From Codonopsis lanceolata (lineage: Eukaryota > Streptophyta > Magnoliopsida > Asterales > Campanulaceae), in NCBI GenBank assembly GCA_013146195.2, contig CM028383.1, forward strand, positions 16,887,642 to 16,951,641: 64,000 bases of DNA. Reading direction: 5' to 3'. The translations under genes and the position numbers were made by a program. The notes under the pieces were generated by a model, which was given only the letters and a program-made list of their open reading frames with translations, did no database searches and was not told the origin of the DNA. Below are positions 33,424 to 43,560 of this stretch, one piece after another. Positions within the stretch are counted from its first letter, which is position 1. Every line of letters starts with the position of its first letter.

Positions 33424-34813
33424 TGATGGGACCCCAAAAGTGTGATAGAATTAGCTTGTTTTATGATTTATTTTAGAGCAAAATATTACACTTTTGGTTG
33501 GTTTTGTCCTGATTATGATGCAGGTGTAAAGGTAGCTGCAAAAGAGGAAAGTGCTGGATTTCACAGAGGGAAAACTTGGGATGTCACATGGGCACGTGAC
33601 ATCCACATTTCGGAGCTGAGCTGTTGGTGAGATATCTTGAAGTTTCAAGCAAACCTGTTGGACGTTAGAAGATACGCTTATTTCGTCTAATTCGGTTTAT
33701 GTATTAAATGGAGATACTATTTTGCAAGTAGTGGGAGGTTTTTTTTGGAAGTTATCGGTAGTTTTAAAACTACCAAGTAGTGGTTTAGTGGGAGAGTGGA
33801 GTCATATTTATGCAGATTTTACGATCGTCTAGGAGGGGATTCGGCCGGGAGGAGAGTTTTTAGACAGAAATTGGAGAGATAGAGAAATGACTAACATTTG
33901 CTTGGAGGAAGTGTAAGAAACTTGTAATCCTCTTGTAAGTTCATCACTTGCTGGGAACATAAACATTTGGTTTTTTGTAAGTTGTTTTAATCTTGTTTAG
34001 TAGCTAAATTCCTTCTTCCAGTCAATGAACAATTAAGTCTCAAACATTTTACTTCTGTGAGATCTAATAGAATTAACTCTTGTTTTGTAACAAATATTTA
34101 TTCGTTCTCCGTTTAGCACGTTGTAAGATTATTGTGTCTAATTGATGTTTGTGGCCAGAATATTAATTAACATAATAGTCTATAGCTAGTTAACTGCTTG
34201 TTGATCCGTAATTGTCCTCGGTTGTAACAAAGTGGCGAGTAATGCACCTTTTAGGCATCACAAGCATAATCGGACCGTATTACGGGAACGAATAATCTTA
34301 GTTACATGTTATTGCTTCAATATGCATGGCTTTGAATCGGGTCTCTCTCTTCTTAATGCAATCGGGTTATTAAATCTTACGAGCGTCTCGGAGGTTGTAA
34401 TTCGGTTAGGCGATAATTAACGGCGTCTCTTGATTATCAACACGGTAAGAGAGATTGAGTGTTAGGCGTTTGTCGATACTTATAACCGGTTTATTTGTGA
34501 ATGAACAAGACATTTTTGCATCTATGATCAGAAGTGAAATGCGAGATAAAAATTGGTTCATTGATTGGACTTTAAATTTATTATTTTAAATCAAGTTTTA
34601 GTCTGTTAGTTTAATTAAAAGCATTAGTTTTCGGTTAATTAGTTTATTTGTTTATTCTTAGTTAATTAAAAATCTAAATTTGTGTTCTATTATTTACTAA
34701 TAAAATTCTAAAAAGGAATAAGTACAACGTTCCCTGTGGATACGATCCCGACTTACCTTATACTCGTTATTAGGGAAGTAGGTGAATTAATTTTGACGAA
34801 TTGACACTCGTCA
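33424..34813 (+). repeat. Right LTR of the TR-GAG element (1390 bp)
   Basis: Direct repeat of 28710-30105, ending CACTCGTCA before GGAAA. About twenty differences from the left LTR were found by eye. Most are CAG/CTG against CG or homopolymer-length changes. Confidence 0.93.
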
Positions 34814-34818
34814 GGAAA

Positions 34819-35307
34819 CATTGAAACAAAGCCTAAAAAACTATGAACAGTTTATTTGGGAAAAAAAAAATTCCAACACCTCTCTTTCTCTCACTTTTTG
34901 ATATTATTTTATTTGAAAATGTGTGGTCTACTAACAGGGCGTCATGTTCGTGCGGAGTTCTGAGATGAAGTCGGTATGTTGCTGTAGATGCCGACGACTT
35001 TGGCTACGATGAGGATGGTGTACATGTACTGGGATTTTTCTAACGAGAAAAGGTTTTGACGATGATTGGTTGGTAAAATCTAGTTTGTGAGCGAATGGAG
35101 AACAATGTTGATTAAGCCTATAAGTTTTAGGAGTTTGCACAAAATGGCAAATCCGATTACGCCGCGGTGGTCGGTGACGAAGATATTTGCAGATTTCTCT
35201 AGATTAAAGATGCCTCTTTGCCGATTGCCGTTGTAATTGCAAAGAGACGTCGCTAGATATTTTGGAGGCGAAGCATGAAGATGTCGCATCCTTTTATAAG
35301 TAATACT
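34819..35307. other. Spacer between TR-GAG element and Gypsy fragment
   Basis: No gene recognised. It is G/T-rich on the plus strand, with scattered GACG/CGATGA motifs (34975-35190). It may be an internal or LTR piece of another element. Confidence 0.35.
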
Positions 35308-35412
35308 TGTAGATGTCATATGGTAAAAACGATTTCACTATAAAAATTATATCTTACAAAGAAATAGTGTAAAACTAACAGAATACCAAACCCTCTAACA
35401 AAACTATGCAAT
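35308..35412 (-). repeat. Second copy of the dispersed repeat of 1034-1140
   Basis: CTTGTAGATGTCATATGGTAAAAACGATTTCAC through AATACCAAACCCTCTAACAA aligns with the copy at 1034. It has the same orientation. Confidence 0.5.
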
Positions 35413-35582
35413 CTGTAGAGAAAACCCACAAAATCACTATAAAGCAAACGTGAGATTAAAAATCAGTTTTCTATAAAACATAGAAAACAAAACACACTGT
35501 CAATGCAGTTGTCATGCAGCTACATCCAAGTATCGGTATGGCGCCGTACACCTACAACAACAGTTACCATGCAAGTATTGGT

Positions 35583-36200
35583 ATGGCGCCGTACGAAGCA
35601 TTATATGGACGAAGGTGTCGTACGCCTACATGTTGGGATGAAGTAGGAGAATGAAAGTGTTGTTGGGACTAGAATTGGTACAGATTACCTCGGAGAAGGT
35701 ACAACAGATTAAGAAAAGAATGTTAACGGCTCGAGTAGCAAGTCCTATCTTAGATAAACAAAGCCGAACTTGAATTTGAAGTAGGGGATCATGTGTTTCT
35801 CAAGGTTTCCCCTACGCGTGGAGTTATGAGATTTGGTATTAAGGGTAAGCTTAGCCCGAGATTTGTGGGATCATTTGAGGTGCTCGAACAAGTTGGGGAA
35901 GTTGCATACCGACTAGCTCTACCACCGGTACTTTCAAGGATGCACAACTTGTTTCATGTTTCAATGTTGAGGAAGTATGTTCCAGATCCGAACCATGTGA
36001 TCGAATATAAGCAACTCCGCTTAAGGGAGGATCTTAGTTACGCTGAGCAACCTGTTTGAATTGTAGATCGAAAAGACCAAGTTCTTCGAAAGCGAACCAT
36101 TCCATATGTCAAGGTTCAATGGAGCAATCACACCGAGAGGGAAGCGACTTGGGAACTTGAGGAGGAAATGAAGGAGAAGCACCCCGAACTCTTTGTTTGA
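35583..36200 (+). pseudogene. Tekay-type chromovirus integrase end and chromodomain, broken
   Basis: It starts at the integrase motif MAPYEALYGRR and has early frameshifts around 35650-35760. It is open from about 35760 through EVGDHVFLKVSPTRG, GKLSPRFVG and LPPVLSRMHNLFHVSMLRKY, the family's integrase C-terminus. The chromodomain-like tail (VKVQWSNHTEREATWELEEEM) ends HPELFV and TGA at 36198-36200. An in-frame TGA at 36057-36059 stands where the family has CGA, a CpG change. Chromodomains direct integration to heterochromatin. Everything upstream of the integrase is missing. Just before the start, CAAGTAT-GGTATGGCGCCGTAC is duplicated 44 bp apart. Confidence 0.85.
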
Positions 36201-36231
36201 CTTGATATGTAAGTTTAGGGACTAAACTTCT

Positions 36232-36247
36232 TTTAAGGGGGTGAGAG
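36232..36247 (+). other. Polypurine tract of the Tekay-type element
   Basis: TTAAGGGGGTGAGAG directly precedes the LTR start TGTAATACCCCG. Confidence 0.65.
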
Positions 36248-36860
36248 TGTAATACCCCGATAATTTTCGTATAAAATATTAAATTATAATAATTAAGATT
36301 ATATTAATTTGGGCTAAATAATTGTTTTAGACCTATTTAGTAAGCAATTAAATTGAGTCGGGCTTGGCCCACTTTTGACTAGACTTTAATTATAATCATT
36401 TATTAATACTACTAAATTAATGTTTGTGCCCAGTTAATATTAGGTTTTCAGTTTGGGTTTTGTATAAATAGAGTGAGAGGGGAGAGAAAACCCTTACCAG
36501 CAAATAAGAAGAAAAAAAATAAAAAAAAAGGAAGAAAGCTTTCGGCGGCTGGGGGAGAGAACGAGACCACGGAAGTTGGAGGTAAAATACTATTCTCGAT
36601 TTTTGGGTGAAATTAATATCATACATAGTGTTCATTGTTTGTATATAATCTTAAATTGTTAGAATATGTGGTAATTGATTAAGGGAAGGAAAAGCCAAAA
36701 GAGAAAGAAGGAACAATGTAATTGTTAGAATAGTGTTCATTGTTTGGTGCATGTGCCGAGTTCAGTTTATGTATGTGAGATAGGTTTGTTGGAAAATAAT
36801 AATAATAGTAATAATTTTTGTAAGAATAGGAGTTATAGGTCAATATGAATGTCATGTGTG
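36248..36860 (+). mobile_element. 3' LTR of the Tekay-type element (partial)
   Basis: It begins TGTAATACCCCGATAATTTTCG, the usual Tekay LTR opening. TATAAATAGAG at about 36462-36472 is a good TATA box. The right boundary is uncertain; the sequence changes character near 36860, where Copia LTR sequence begins. No left LTR is in the window. Confidence 0.6.
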
Positions 36861-36955
36861 TTATGAAGCAAAAGTCAAGCACCTATGGGATAGGTGCAGG
36901 TGAACATTAAATTGCAAGTATACTCTTTCTCCGTTTGTGTTGCTTTTGTGCTGCT

Positions 36956-36982
36956 GCTGCTCGGTTATAAATACCGAGCAGC
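36956..36982 (+). promoter_or_regulatory. TATA box inside a perfect inverted repeat (copy 1)
   Basis: Same 9-bp arms and TTATAAATA loop as at 37176-37202. Confidence 0.7.
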
Positions 36983-37175
36983 CTATTGTTAATTGTAACC
37001 TTGAGAACCACCGATTCCTCTGAATAAATTTCTCTTTCTCTCTATCTCTCAAACACTCTTTGTTATATTTTGTGGTTACTTTATAACACTGTTATGAAAT
37101 TAGTCAAAGGCCTATGCATAGGCAGGTAGGTGAACATAGTTATTGCAATGTATTCTCTTTCTCCTTTGTAGTGCT

Positions 37176-37202
37176 GCTGCTCGGTTATAAATACCGAGCA
37201 GC
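37176..37202 (+). promoter_or_regulatory. TATA box inside a perfect inverted repeat (copy 2)
   Basis: Arms GCTGCTCGG and CCGAGCAGC (9 bp, perfect) enclose TTATAAATA. The identical arrangement is at 36956-36982. It is probably the LTR promoter. Confidence 0.7.
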
Positions 37203-37316
37203 CTGTTGTTAATAAAAACTCCAGAGAACCACTGATATGGAATCCTCTGAATAAAACTCTCTCTCTCTCTCTCTTTCTCTCATACTATTCGTTATATTTT
37301 GTGGTTACTTTATAAT

Positions 37317-38277
37317 ACGTTATCAGCACGATTGTTCTATTGTTAACAATCCCAATCGGTAAAATTTTCTACCGATATATTATTTATATTATGTCTCTGT
37401 TTTACTTCAATATATATCGTATATCACCATTATTAAGAAAAGATTGGCTGAGCCACCGTCGATAATATATGGTGAGATGACGAAATAATAATTTATTATT
37501 TAATGCATAATATATATGTTCGTTGATGCTTGTGCGGAAATAACCCGAAGCTATAAACTGAATATTTATATATATACATATATTTCAATTCTATATATGA
37601 CTAACTTTATATACATATATATTTATTACTGACTTACAAACACCCACAGAAAGGCTTGCCGAGTAGCGTGACGTGAATATATATGTATGCTATATAATAA
37701 CTGTATAAAGTTGACTGACAAATATTAATGCGGAGTTATTTTATTTATTGCTCCTAATAAGTTTTATATTTATTCATAATATAAATGCAATTCTATTAAA
37801 TCAGAATTTTTACATTTTTACCCCTGTCATATAACGGCTATATAACGACTATAAATGACTAGTTACTGATTTTTATTTATCTCCTCCAACGGTAATAAAC
37901 GACTAGTTAACGGTCATAAACGGTCATTTTTTCCTCCATATATACCACAACATCTTAATAGATTACTCACATTTTTACTATCTCCTTACAAATTCTCAAT
38001 ATCATATATTCTTCTACAAAAATGTTCCCTCCAATGTTGATGATTATTATCATACTTGTTATTGCATGCACTGCAATGGTTTTTGTTGCTGAATTCCCTC
38101 CAAATGATTTTGAGATTTTTATTATCTTGCTTTGTATCATGTATGTCCTGTTAGCAATTACAATAGCTTTCAACCTACATTTTAACATGTACTGATTGAT
38201 TATCGTATGAATAAAATTTCCATGTCATCATTTTATTAATATATATATGTTTCATTTTTATAGTTTTTCTTCACAAA
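37317..38277 (+). other. Long leader of the short-LTR Copia element
   Basis: It lies between the primer-site motif (TTATCAGCACGA, about 37320) and the gag ATG at 38278. It is about 960 bp, long for a Copia leader. It contains palindromic ATATATAT stretches, ACGGTCATAAACGG repeats (37900-37925), a TATA-like CATATATACC at 37937-37946, and a 57-codon ORF. Confidence 0.5.
38022..38195 (+). CDS. Small membrane-type ORF in the Copia leader (57 aa)
   Basis: The ATG at 38022 sits in a good plant context (ACAAAAATG), 76 bp after a TATA-like CATATATACC. The product has two hydrophobic stretches, about residues 5-23 (MLMIIIILVIACTAMVFV) and 31-50 (EIFIILLCIMYVLLAITIAF). They are separated by a short polar turn containing EFPPND, a hairpin-like two-pass membrane design. 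TGA ends at 38195, 82 bp before gag. No family recognised. It could be a chance ORF, a transposon accessory peptide or a captured host gene. It is listed because it is intact and has its own promoter-like signal. Confidence 0.3.
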   Translation: MFPPMLMIIIILVIACTAMVFVAEFPPNDFEIFIILLCIMYVLLAITIAFNLHFNMY

Positions 38278-38358
38278 ATGGCAAACGTTGCTAAGCTTGA
38301 ATTTGAAAGGCTCGACATAACTGGGAAAAACTATATGTCTTGGAAAATAGATGCGAAA
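38278..38358 (+). CDS. Copia Gag N-terminus, cut by the assembly gap
   Basis: MANVAKLEFERLDITGKNYMSWKIDAK is the usual opening of the short-LTR Copia gag (LEF-LDI-GKNY-W). Only 27 codons remain before the N block. What follows the gap belongs to a different Copia lineage, so the rest of this gene is missing from the assembly. Confidence 0.75.
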
Positions 38359-38458
38359 NNNNNNNNNNNNNNNNNNNNNNNNNNNNNNNNNNNNNNNNNN
38401 NNNNNNNNNNNNNNNNNNNNNNNNNNNNNNNNNNNNNNNNNNNNNNNNNNNNNNNNNN
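38359..38458. other. Assembly gap, 100 N
   Basis: Exactly one hundred N: a standard scaffold gap of unknown true size. ORFs drawn through it are meaningless. Confidence 1.
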
Positions 38459-39010
38459 GAAAATATACATACATCCAGCAGTTTGATTCTTTCAAAAAGG
38501 ATCCTAAAAACCAGAGACAAGCATACGATCGATTCGGTGAGGTAATAAATAGTTGCTTTTCTCTTGGTAAAACGATATGACAAAAGGAAATGAACATGAG
38601 GTTTCTAGGCTCTCTAGGTAGCTTATGGCATGTGAAGACCACGACTATGAAAGAATCTAAAAGCTTAAGCGAGATGACTCTTCGTAGTCTACATAGGTTT
38701 AAAGGTTTATGAACTTGAAGTTAATCAAGCTCTAGAGCAAGACAAGCGATTCGAGCGTGTCTTTGCCGACCATGGTCAAGAAGAAATCATTGTTGAAAAC
38801 AAACCTACTTCTTCTGTGTGAAAATGATTTTTATCGATGAACAATTTGCTATGTTTGTTAAGCGATTTCAAAAATTTGCAAAATATGGAAGAAAGAACAC
38901 CCATGACAACCTTCGGGAAGATTGGTGAAAGTTCATCAAGGAAGAGCTTGTGTGTTATAAGCGTAGAAAACACGGTCATTTTGCCTCAAAGTGTCCAAAG
39001 CCAAAATTTG
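38459..39010 (+). pseudogene. Sirevirus Gag, C-terminal half, frameshifted
   Basis: Recognisable are YDRFGEVINS, then in another frame EMNMRFLGSLGSLWHVKTTTMKES, MTLRSLHRFKVYELEVNQ, the UBN2-type capsid segment. The zinc knuckle region at 38953-38995 reads CYKRRKHGHFASKCPKPKFEAY. Its second cysteine is replaced by Arg (TGC-like to CGT), a change that also involves a new CG. Confidence 0.7.
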
Positions 39011-40660
39011 AAGCATACTGAAAACCCTCGTTTAGAAAATTTCAAAAACAAAAGGTATGTTGGTGAAGACATAGAAGATAAACAGGTTGCTACATGGTTT
39101 AAGCGATTCGATTCGAGAAAGAGGAGGAAGAGGATTGTGAGCAAGCTAACTTATGTAATAGCTCATGATTCATGTCCTACCTATGACTACGAAAATGAAG
39201 TTGTAGTTTCACCAAGTCCTTTGGACAAAAATGAAACCAGCGGTGATAGCTTGATAAGGAAGAACTTCTCAAGGATAATCGGGATATGCTTGAAGAATTT
39301 AATTCCTTTAGAGTAGCCTATGTTAAAGCGGCCAAGCGTGAAAACTTACAAGAGAAATCTTTGATGGCGGTGAGATTCAAACTCTCAATAGTATCAACAA
39401 GAAGTATCAAAGCGAAGGAAGAAAACAAATTTCTTCATGACAAAATTGGTATGAGCACATCAAAGGACTAGACCTAGAAAATTGCCTTGCAAAGACAATT
39501 GACTCTGGAATAGCTCAAGGATGCATTGAAGAAATCCTTTCAAGCCAAAAATCTAGCTATGATAAAGCGGCATAGGATATTCGGATGTGTCTCTTAGACA
39601 ATCTCTTACGTCAAAGAAAGGTGAATCCTCAAAGCGCTAATGATATATCTTTCTCTAAGCAGACATTTGGAAATCTGAGGGAAGGCAAGGCCTTGGTTAC
39701 TCAAGTGTTCCTTATGTTTACCCTAAAGTTCACAAAGGAAAAGCCAAAATGAATGATTCAAATGAGAAATCGAGAAGGTAGCGGTAGAAAGTGAAGTCTA
39801 CGGCAGCGACTATGTCAAGGCAAAGTCTGGCGGCGGTAGACTGCTAAACCTCTAGGTAACTATCAAGTTTGTCAATGAAGCAGACAAGGTTTCTTTACAT
39901 TGAAGGTAAACTTAAAGGTATTCTACAGAATCCTCTGGAAAAGTTCTCAACGAGAAAAGCTAAAGCTAAGTGCATTAATAACCTACCTAGGAAGATTCGA
40001 AAGAAACCAATTAAGTCTATTGTCAACAAACAAAGCTGAACCAAAAATGGATGCTAAGAAAAGGAATGATCATAAGCACTCTTGGATGAAGAATCTAACT
40101 TGACTCTCTATGGACTTTTCATTTATGTCATTCTTGCCATTGCTTAGGCCATCGGCACGAGAATGCTGCTAAGGTTCACCCAAGATCGAGAGACCTAGTT
40201 CTCTCAAGGTCAAGCGGTATGGGTTGCAAAGGTTGCTAATCCTTAGGACCCATATAAAGGGTACCTTGTTTTGCTTTAACTCTTTATGCAGGGAATGCTT
40301 CATGGCTATAGAGTCGAGAAAACAAAGACATCGGTACCTAGGCGGTGTTCAAGGCATATATTTGGTAGGAGCAGTCTTCTTACCGATATAGCAGAAGCAA
40401 AAGGACCAGATTATCTTCGGAGACAATGCAAGAGGAAAGACAATTGGATATGGCTCGATTACTAGAGGAAGTCTCTCCATCAACAAAGTTTCTCTAGTAA
40501 GCGGTTTAAAGCACAATCTTACGAGCATATCACAGTGCGACAAAGGACTTCTATGCCAATTCAATTCCAACGGTGCTTCATCAAAGGCGGTGAATCGTGC
40601 TCTACAATCTTGGCCAGGCAATAGACAAGGAAGCGTCTATGTCGTGGACTTAAATCTTCT
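39011..40660 (+). pseudogene. Sirevirus gag-protease linker, badly broken
   Basis: Only fragments are open (38837-39316, 39900-40103). From about 40400 the pre-integrase part reads, in shifting frames, GSLSINKVSLVSGLKHNL and GLLCQFNSNG. I cannot place the protease active site with confidence. Confidence 0.5.
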
Positions 40661-41400
40661 AGGGAGATTCTCAACACGTGTCTAGTAGCCAACAATGTTC
40701 GTGACAACGGTGGCTATGGCACAAGCGTCTCGATCACCTCAACTTCAAGCACCTCTCCAAGCTCTCCAAAAATGGGCTTGTCGAGGTCTACCTACGGTGT
40801 CTGCCGATCATGACGAAGTTGCAAAGCTTGTCAACTAGGAAAACTTTCCAAGTCTTCCTTCAAAAGAAAGTCTGTTTTATCAACAAATAGACCTCTTCAA
40901 CTTACGCATATGGATCTCTTTGGACCTATAACAACGATCGGTATTTCGGGAGACAAGTACACACTTGTAGTAGTTGATGACTACTCTAGATTCACTTGGA
41001 TTGAAACTATGACATCTAAAGATGAAAGCGTATGATCTAGTCACTTGCACTTTTTAGAAGACTTCAAACTCAAAAGCTTGAAGACATTTGTGACATAAGA
41101 TCGGACAATGGCTTGAATTCAAAAACAATGGTGTAGAAAATGCTTGCGATGACCATGGGATCGGTCACAACTTCTCTGCCGCCGGTACTCCTCAACAAAA
41201 TGGTGTAGGCTGAGCGGAAGAAACGAGAACAACGATTGAAGCGGCTAGAACAATCTTTGGCGAAGCTAAACTTCAAGTATTTACAGGCGAGCGATCAACT
41301 TGCTTGCTTTACCCAAAATAGATCACAGTAAACAAGTTTCATAATAAAACTCCATATGAAATATGGAGAGGAAGATCCCAAACATTGGATTTCTTAAAAT
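40661..41400 (+). pseudogene. Sirevirus integrase, frameshifted
   Basis: The zinc-binding part is degraded around 40700-40850 (HLNFKHLSKLSK, ACQLGKLSKSSFKRKS in shifting frames). The catalytic core opens with LTHMDLFGPITTIGISG and VVVDDYSRFTWIETM (40905-41010). The next core segment is around 41100 (IRSDNG), and the last catalytic motif region around 41180-41230 is broken (AAGTPQQNG, then the ERKNRT-like motif with an extra G and a CGAGA). Confidence 0.75.
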
Positions 41401-42016
41401 CTTAATTTGTAAATGTTTTATTCTTTACAATGGAAAAGAGTATAGAGGAAAATTTGATGCAAAATCGAGGCGAAGGAATTTTTAAGGATATTCCAAACAT
41501 TCAAAAGCATTCGCATTTTCGGTAAATCTAATTTAAAAATCTTAGAATACGTGCATGTTTCTTTTGATGAATATGACTTGTTAGAGCCTAGAAAGGCTCG
41601 AGCGTTGCTAATGATTACGATAATGATGAGGCAGTACAAATTCGGCATCTACTTCCTATCGAAAGCGGCAAATCACGAGAACCCATGTATCACAGATAAC
41701 CCTTCACGGTAGAAGCGATACATCTACGATACCGATAACAACTCTTACATTGACCACTGAACCCATCTCTTGTTTTACCCCAAGCACCTTCTGAGATATC
41801 TCATCCTTCTTGTTCACGAGAAAATGAAAGTTTTGAAGACTCTATTTCTTGAACGATTTTGGTGAATCTCCTTCTCAACCAACTCGAGAATTCTTAAGGG
41901 AAGATTCCACGAAGTGATCTTCCTCAAGCGTTATCGAAGCAAGAGATCATCCAATTTCTCAAATCATTGGTGATCTCAATACGAGGAGTACGAGAAATAA
42001 GGTTCGAGAAGAAACG

Positions 42017-42801
42017 TTGTTTGCTTACGCATTTGTATCGGAACTCGAACCAAAGAAGATTGATGAAGCCATCGAAGATCATAACTGGATTGAAGCTATG
42101 CAAGAAGAGCTGAACCAGTTTGAAAGATGTAAGGTGTGGAGTTTAGTTCAAAGACCGATCATCCGTCATCGGCACCAAGTGGGTATTCGAGAAATAAAAG
42201 AGATGAAGATGGAAATGTCACGAAACAAAGCTAGATTGGTTGCTCGGGGCTACAGCGGGAAGAAGGAATTGACTTTGATGAAACTTTTGCTCCTGTTGCT
42301 AGACTAGAAGCAATCAGAATCTTTCTAGCTTATGCCTCGTTCATGGACTTCAAAGTGTATCAGATGGATGTTAAGAGTGCCTTTCTGAATGGTGATCTTC
42401 AAGAAACTGTATACGTGGAACAACCTCCAGGATTTGTCATCTCTGACAAACTAGACCACGTCTACCGACTCAAGAAAGCTCTCTACGGCCTGAAGCAAGC
42501 TCCTAGAGCTTGGTATGAAACTCTATCCAAGTTCTTAATTGAACAAGGATTCGTGAGAGGAAGAATCGACACTACTTTATTCATCCTCAAGCACAAAGGC
42601 CATTCTCTTACAGTACAAATCTATGTGGGCGACATTATCTTTGGATCAACTAACCAAAGCACATGTAAAAGATTCGAGAAGGCGATGCAAAGCAAGTTCG
42701 AGATGAGCATGATGGGCGAACTTACCTATTTTCTAGGGCTGAGATACAACGGACTTGAGACGGAATCTTCATCGGCCAAACCAAATATGCAAAGGAACTA
42801 A
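42017..42801 (+). pseudogene. Sirevirus reverse transcriptase, nearly open, YVDD changed
   Basis: 42017-42307 covers the N-terminal part (IDEAIEDHNWIEAMQEELNQFE, KARLVARGYS) and shifts frame at about 42262. 42343-42801 continues (QMDVKSAFLNGDLQETVYVE, KALYGLKQAPRAWYETLS). The catalytic box at 42622-42633 reads YVGD instead of YVDD, loss of one metal-binding Asp (GGC codon). Then GELTYFLGL. Active polymerase is not expected from this copy as assembled. Confidence 0.85.
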
Positions 42802-43059
42802 TCAAGAAGTTTGGTCTTGATTCGGACCAAAGGATTTGAAACTCCAATGTCTACCGCGCCATCTTGACAAAGATGATAAGGGAAAGCAAGAAAACATGAC
42901 CAAGTGCAGAGGAATCATAGGTTCACTTCTTTACCTTCTTGCTAGTCGACGACATTATGTTCTTTGTTTGTGTTTGTGCTAGATTTCGAGGCGAGATCAA
43001 AGGAGTCACATTTGCTTCTTGCCAAGCGTATCATCGAGATATGTTTCAAAAACAACAAA

Positions 43060-43560
43060 TCTAGGCATCGGTATTCAAAATCCAACAACTTCAATCTAGT
43101 TGGATACTCGGATCACGATTATGCGACTTTGTAAAGTGGCGAGAAGAAGCACCGGTGGGACTTGTCAATTTCTTGGAAGCAGACTCGTCTCATGGTCTTG
43201 CAAGAAACAAGGATCGATGGCAAACTCAACCACGAAGCGAGAATATATTCTTTGGCATTTGTTGCTCTCAAGCTGTTATGGATGAAGCAACAATTGGTGG
43301 ATTACAACATCAAGGCAGCGCCCAATCATGTGTGACAACACATCGGCTATCTCGGTCTCCAAAAATCGATGATGCATTCAAAGACAAAGCACATTGATAT
43401 TCGTTATCATTTTCTCAAAGATCATGTGGAAAAAGGTAACATCGATGCGGAATATGTTCCAAGCGAGCATCAATTGGCGGAACATTCTCACAAAACCCTT
43501 TGGATGCCACCGGGTTTGCTTATTTAAGGAGAAATCTTGGTATGATTGATCCTCTTGCTT
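43060..43560 (+). pseudogene. Sirevirus RNase H, frameshifted
   Basis: Pieces in three frames: NLVGYSDHDYA, STGGTCQFLGSRLVSWSCKKQ, then the TEAEY motif region corrupted to CACGAAGCGAGAATAT (43231-43246). Near the end, DIRYHFLKDHVEKGNIDAEYVPSEHQLAE is open, followed by a broken C-terminus and the end of pol at about 43560. Confidence 0.75.

Larger units (their letters stand above)
28710..34813 (+). mobile_element. Complete non-autonomous LTR element (TR-GAG type, Athila-related)
   Basis: LTR 28710-30105, internal 30106-33423, LTR 33424-34813, with a 5-bp GGAAA duplication. LTRs begin TGATGGGACCCC and end CACTCGTCA. A tRNA-Asp-type primer site follows the left LTR and a polypurine tract precedes the right. 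The only protein with recognisable similarity is a truncated Athila-like gag. No protease, reverse transcriptase, RNase H or integrase is present, so it must have been moved by a related autonomous element. The LTRs are very similar, so it is fairly young, but see the finding on CAG/CG differences before dating it. Confidence 0.92.
36868..37315 (+). repeat. Two LTR-like copies of a short-LTR Copia element
   Basis: About 36868-37095 and 37108-37315 are collinear: TCAA-GCCTATG-ATAGG, GCTGCTGCTCGG, a TATA, CCGAGCAGCCT, GAGAACCAC, TCCTCTGAATAAA, CTCTCTTTCTCTC, TTATATTTTGTGGTTACTTTATAA. The second is followed by CGTTATCAGCACGA, a common Copia primer-site motif, so it is the functional 5' LTR end. 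The first may be a tandem-duplicated or solo relative. Confidence 0.6.

Noticed and set aside
28728..34420. Two pairs of conserved small ORFs (28728/33442 and 29524/34232) as a gene family
   Set aside because: They are the same positions of the two LTRs, so identity reflects LTR duplication and not selection.
38236..38642. ORFs crossing the N block
   Set aside because: They contain 33-34 unknown residues and join two unrelated elements.
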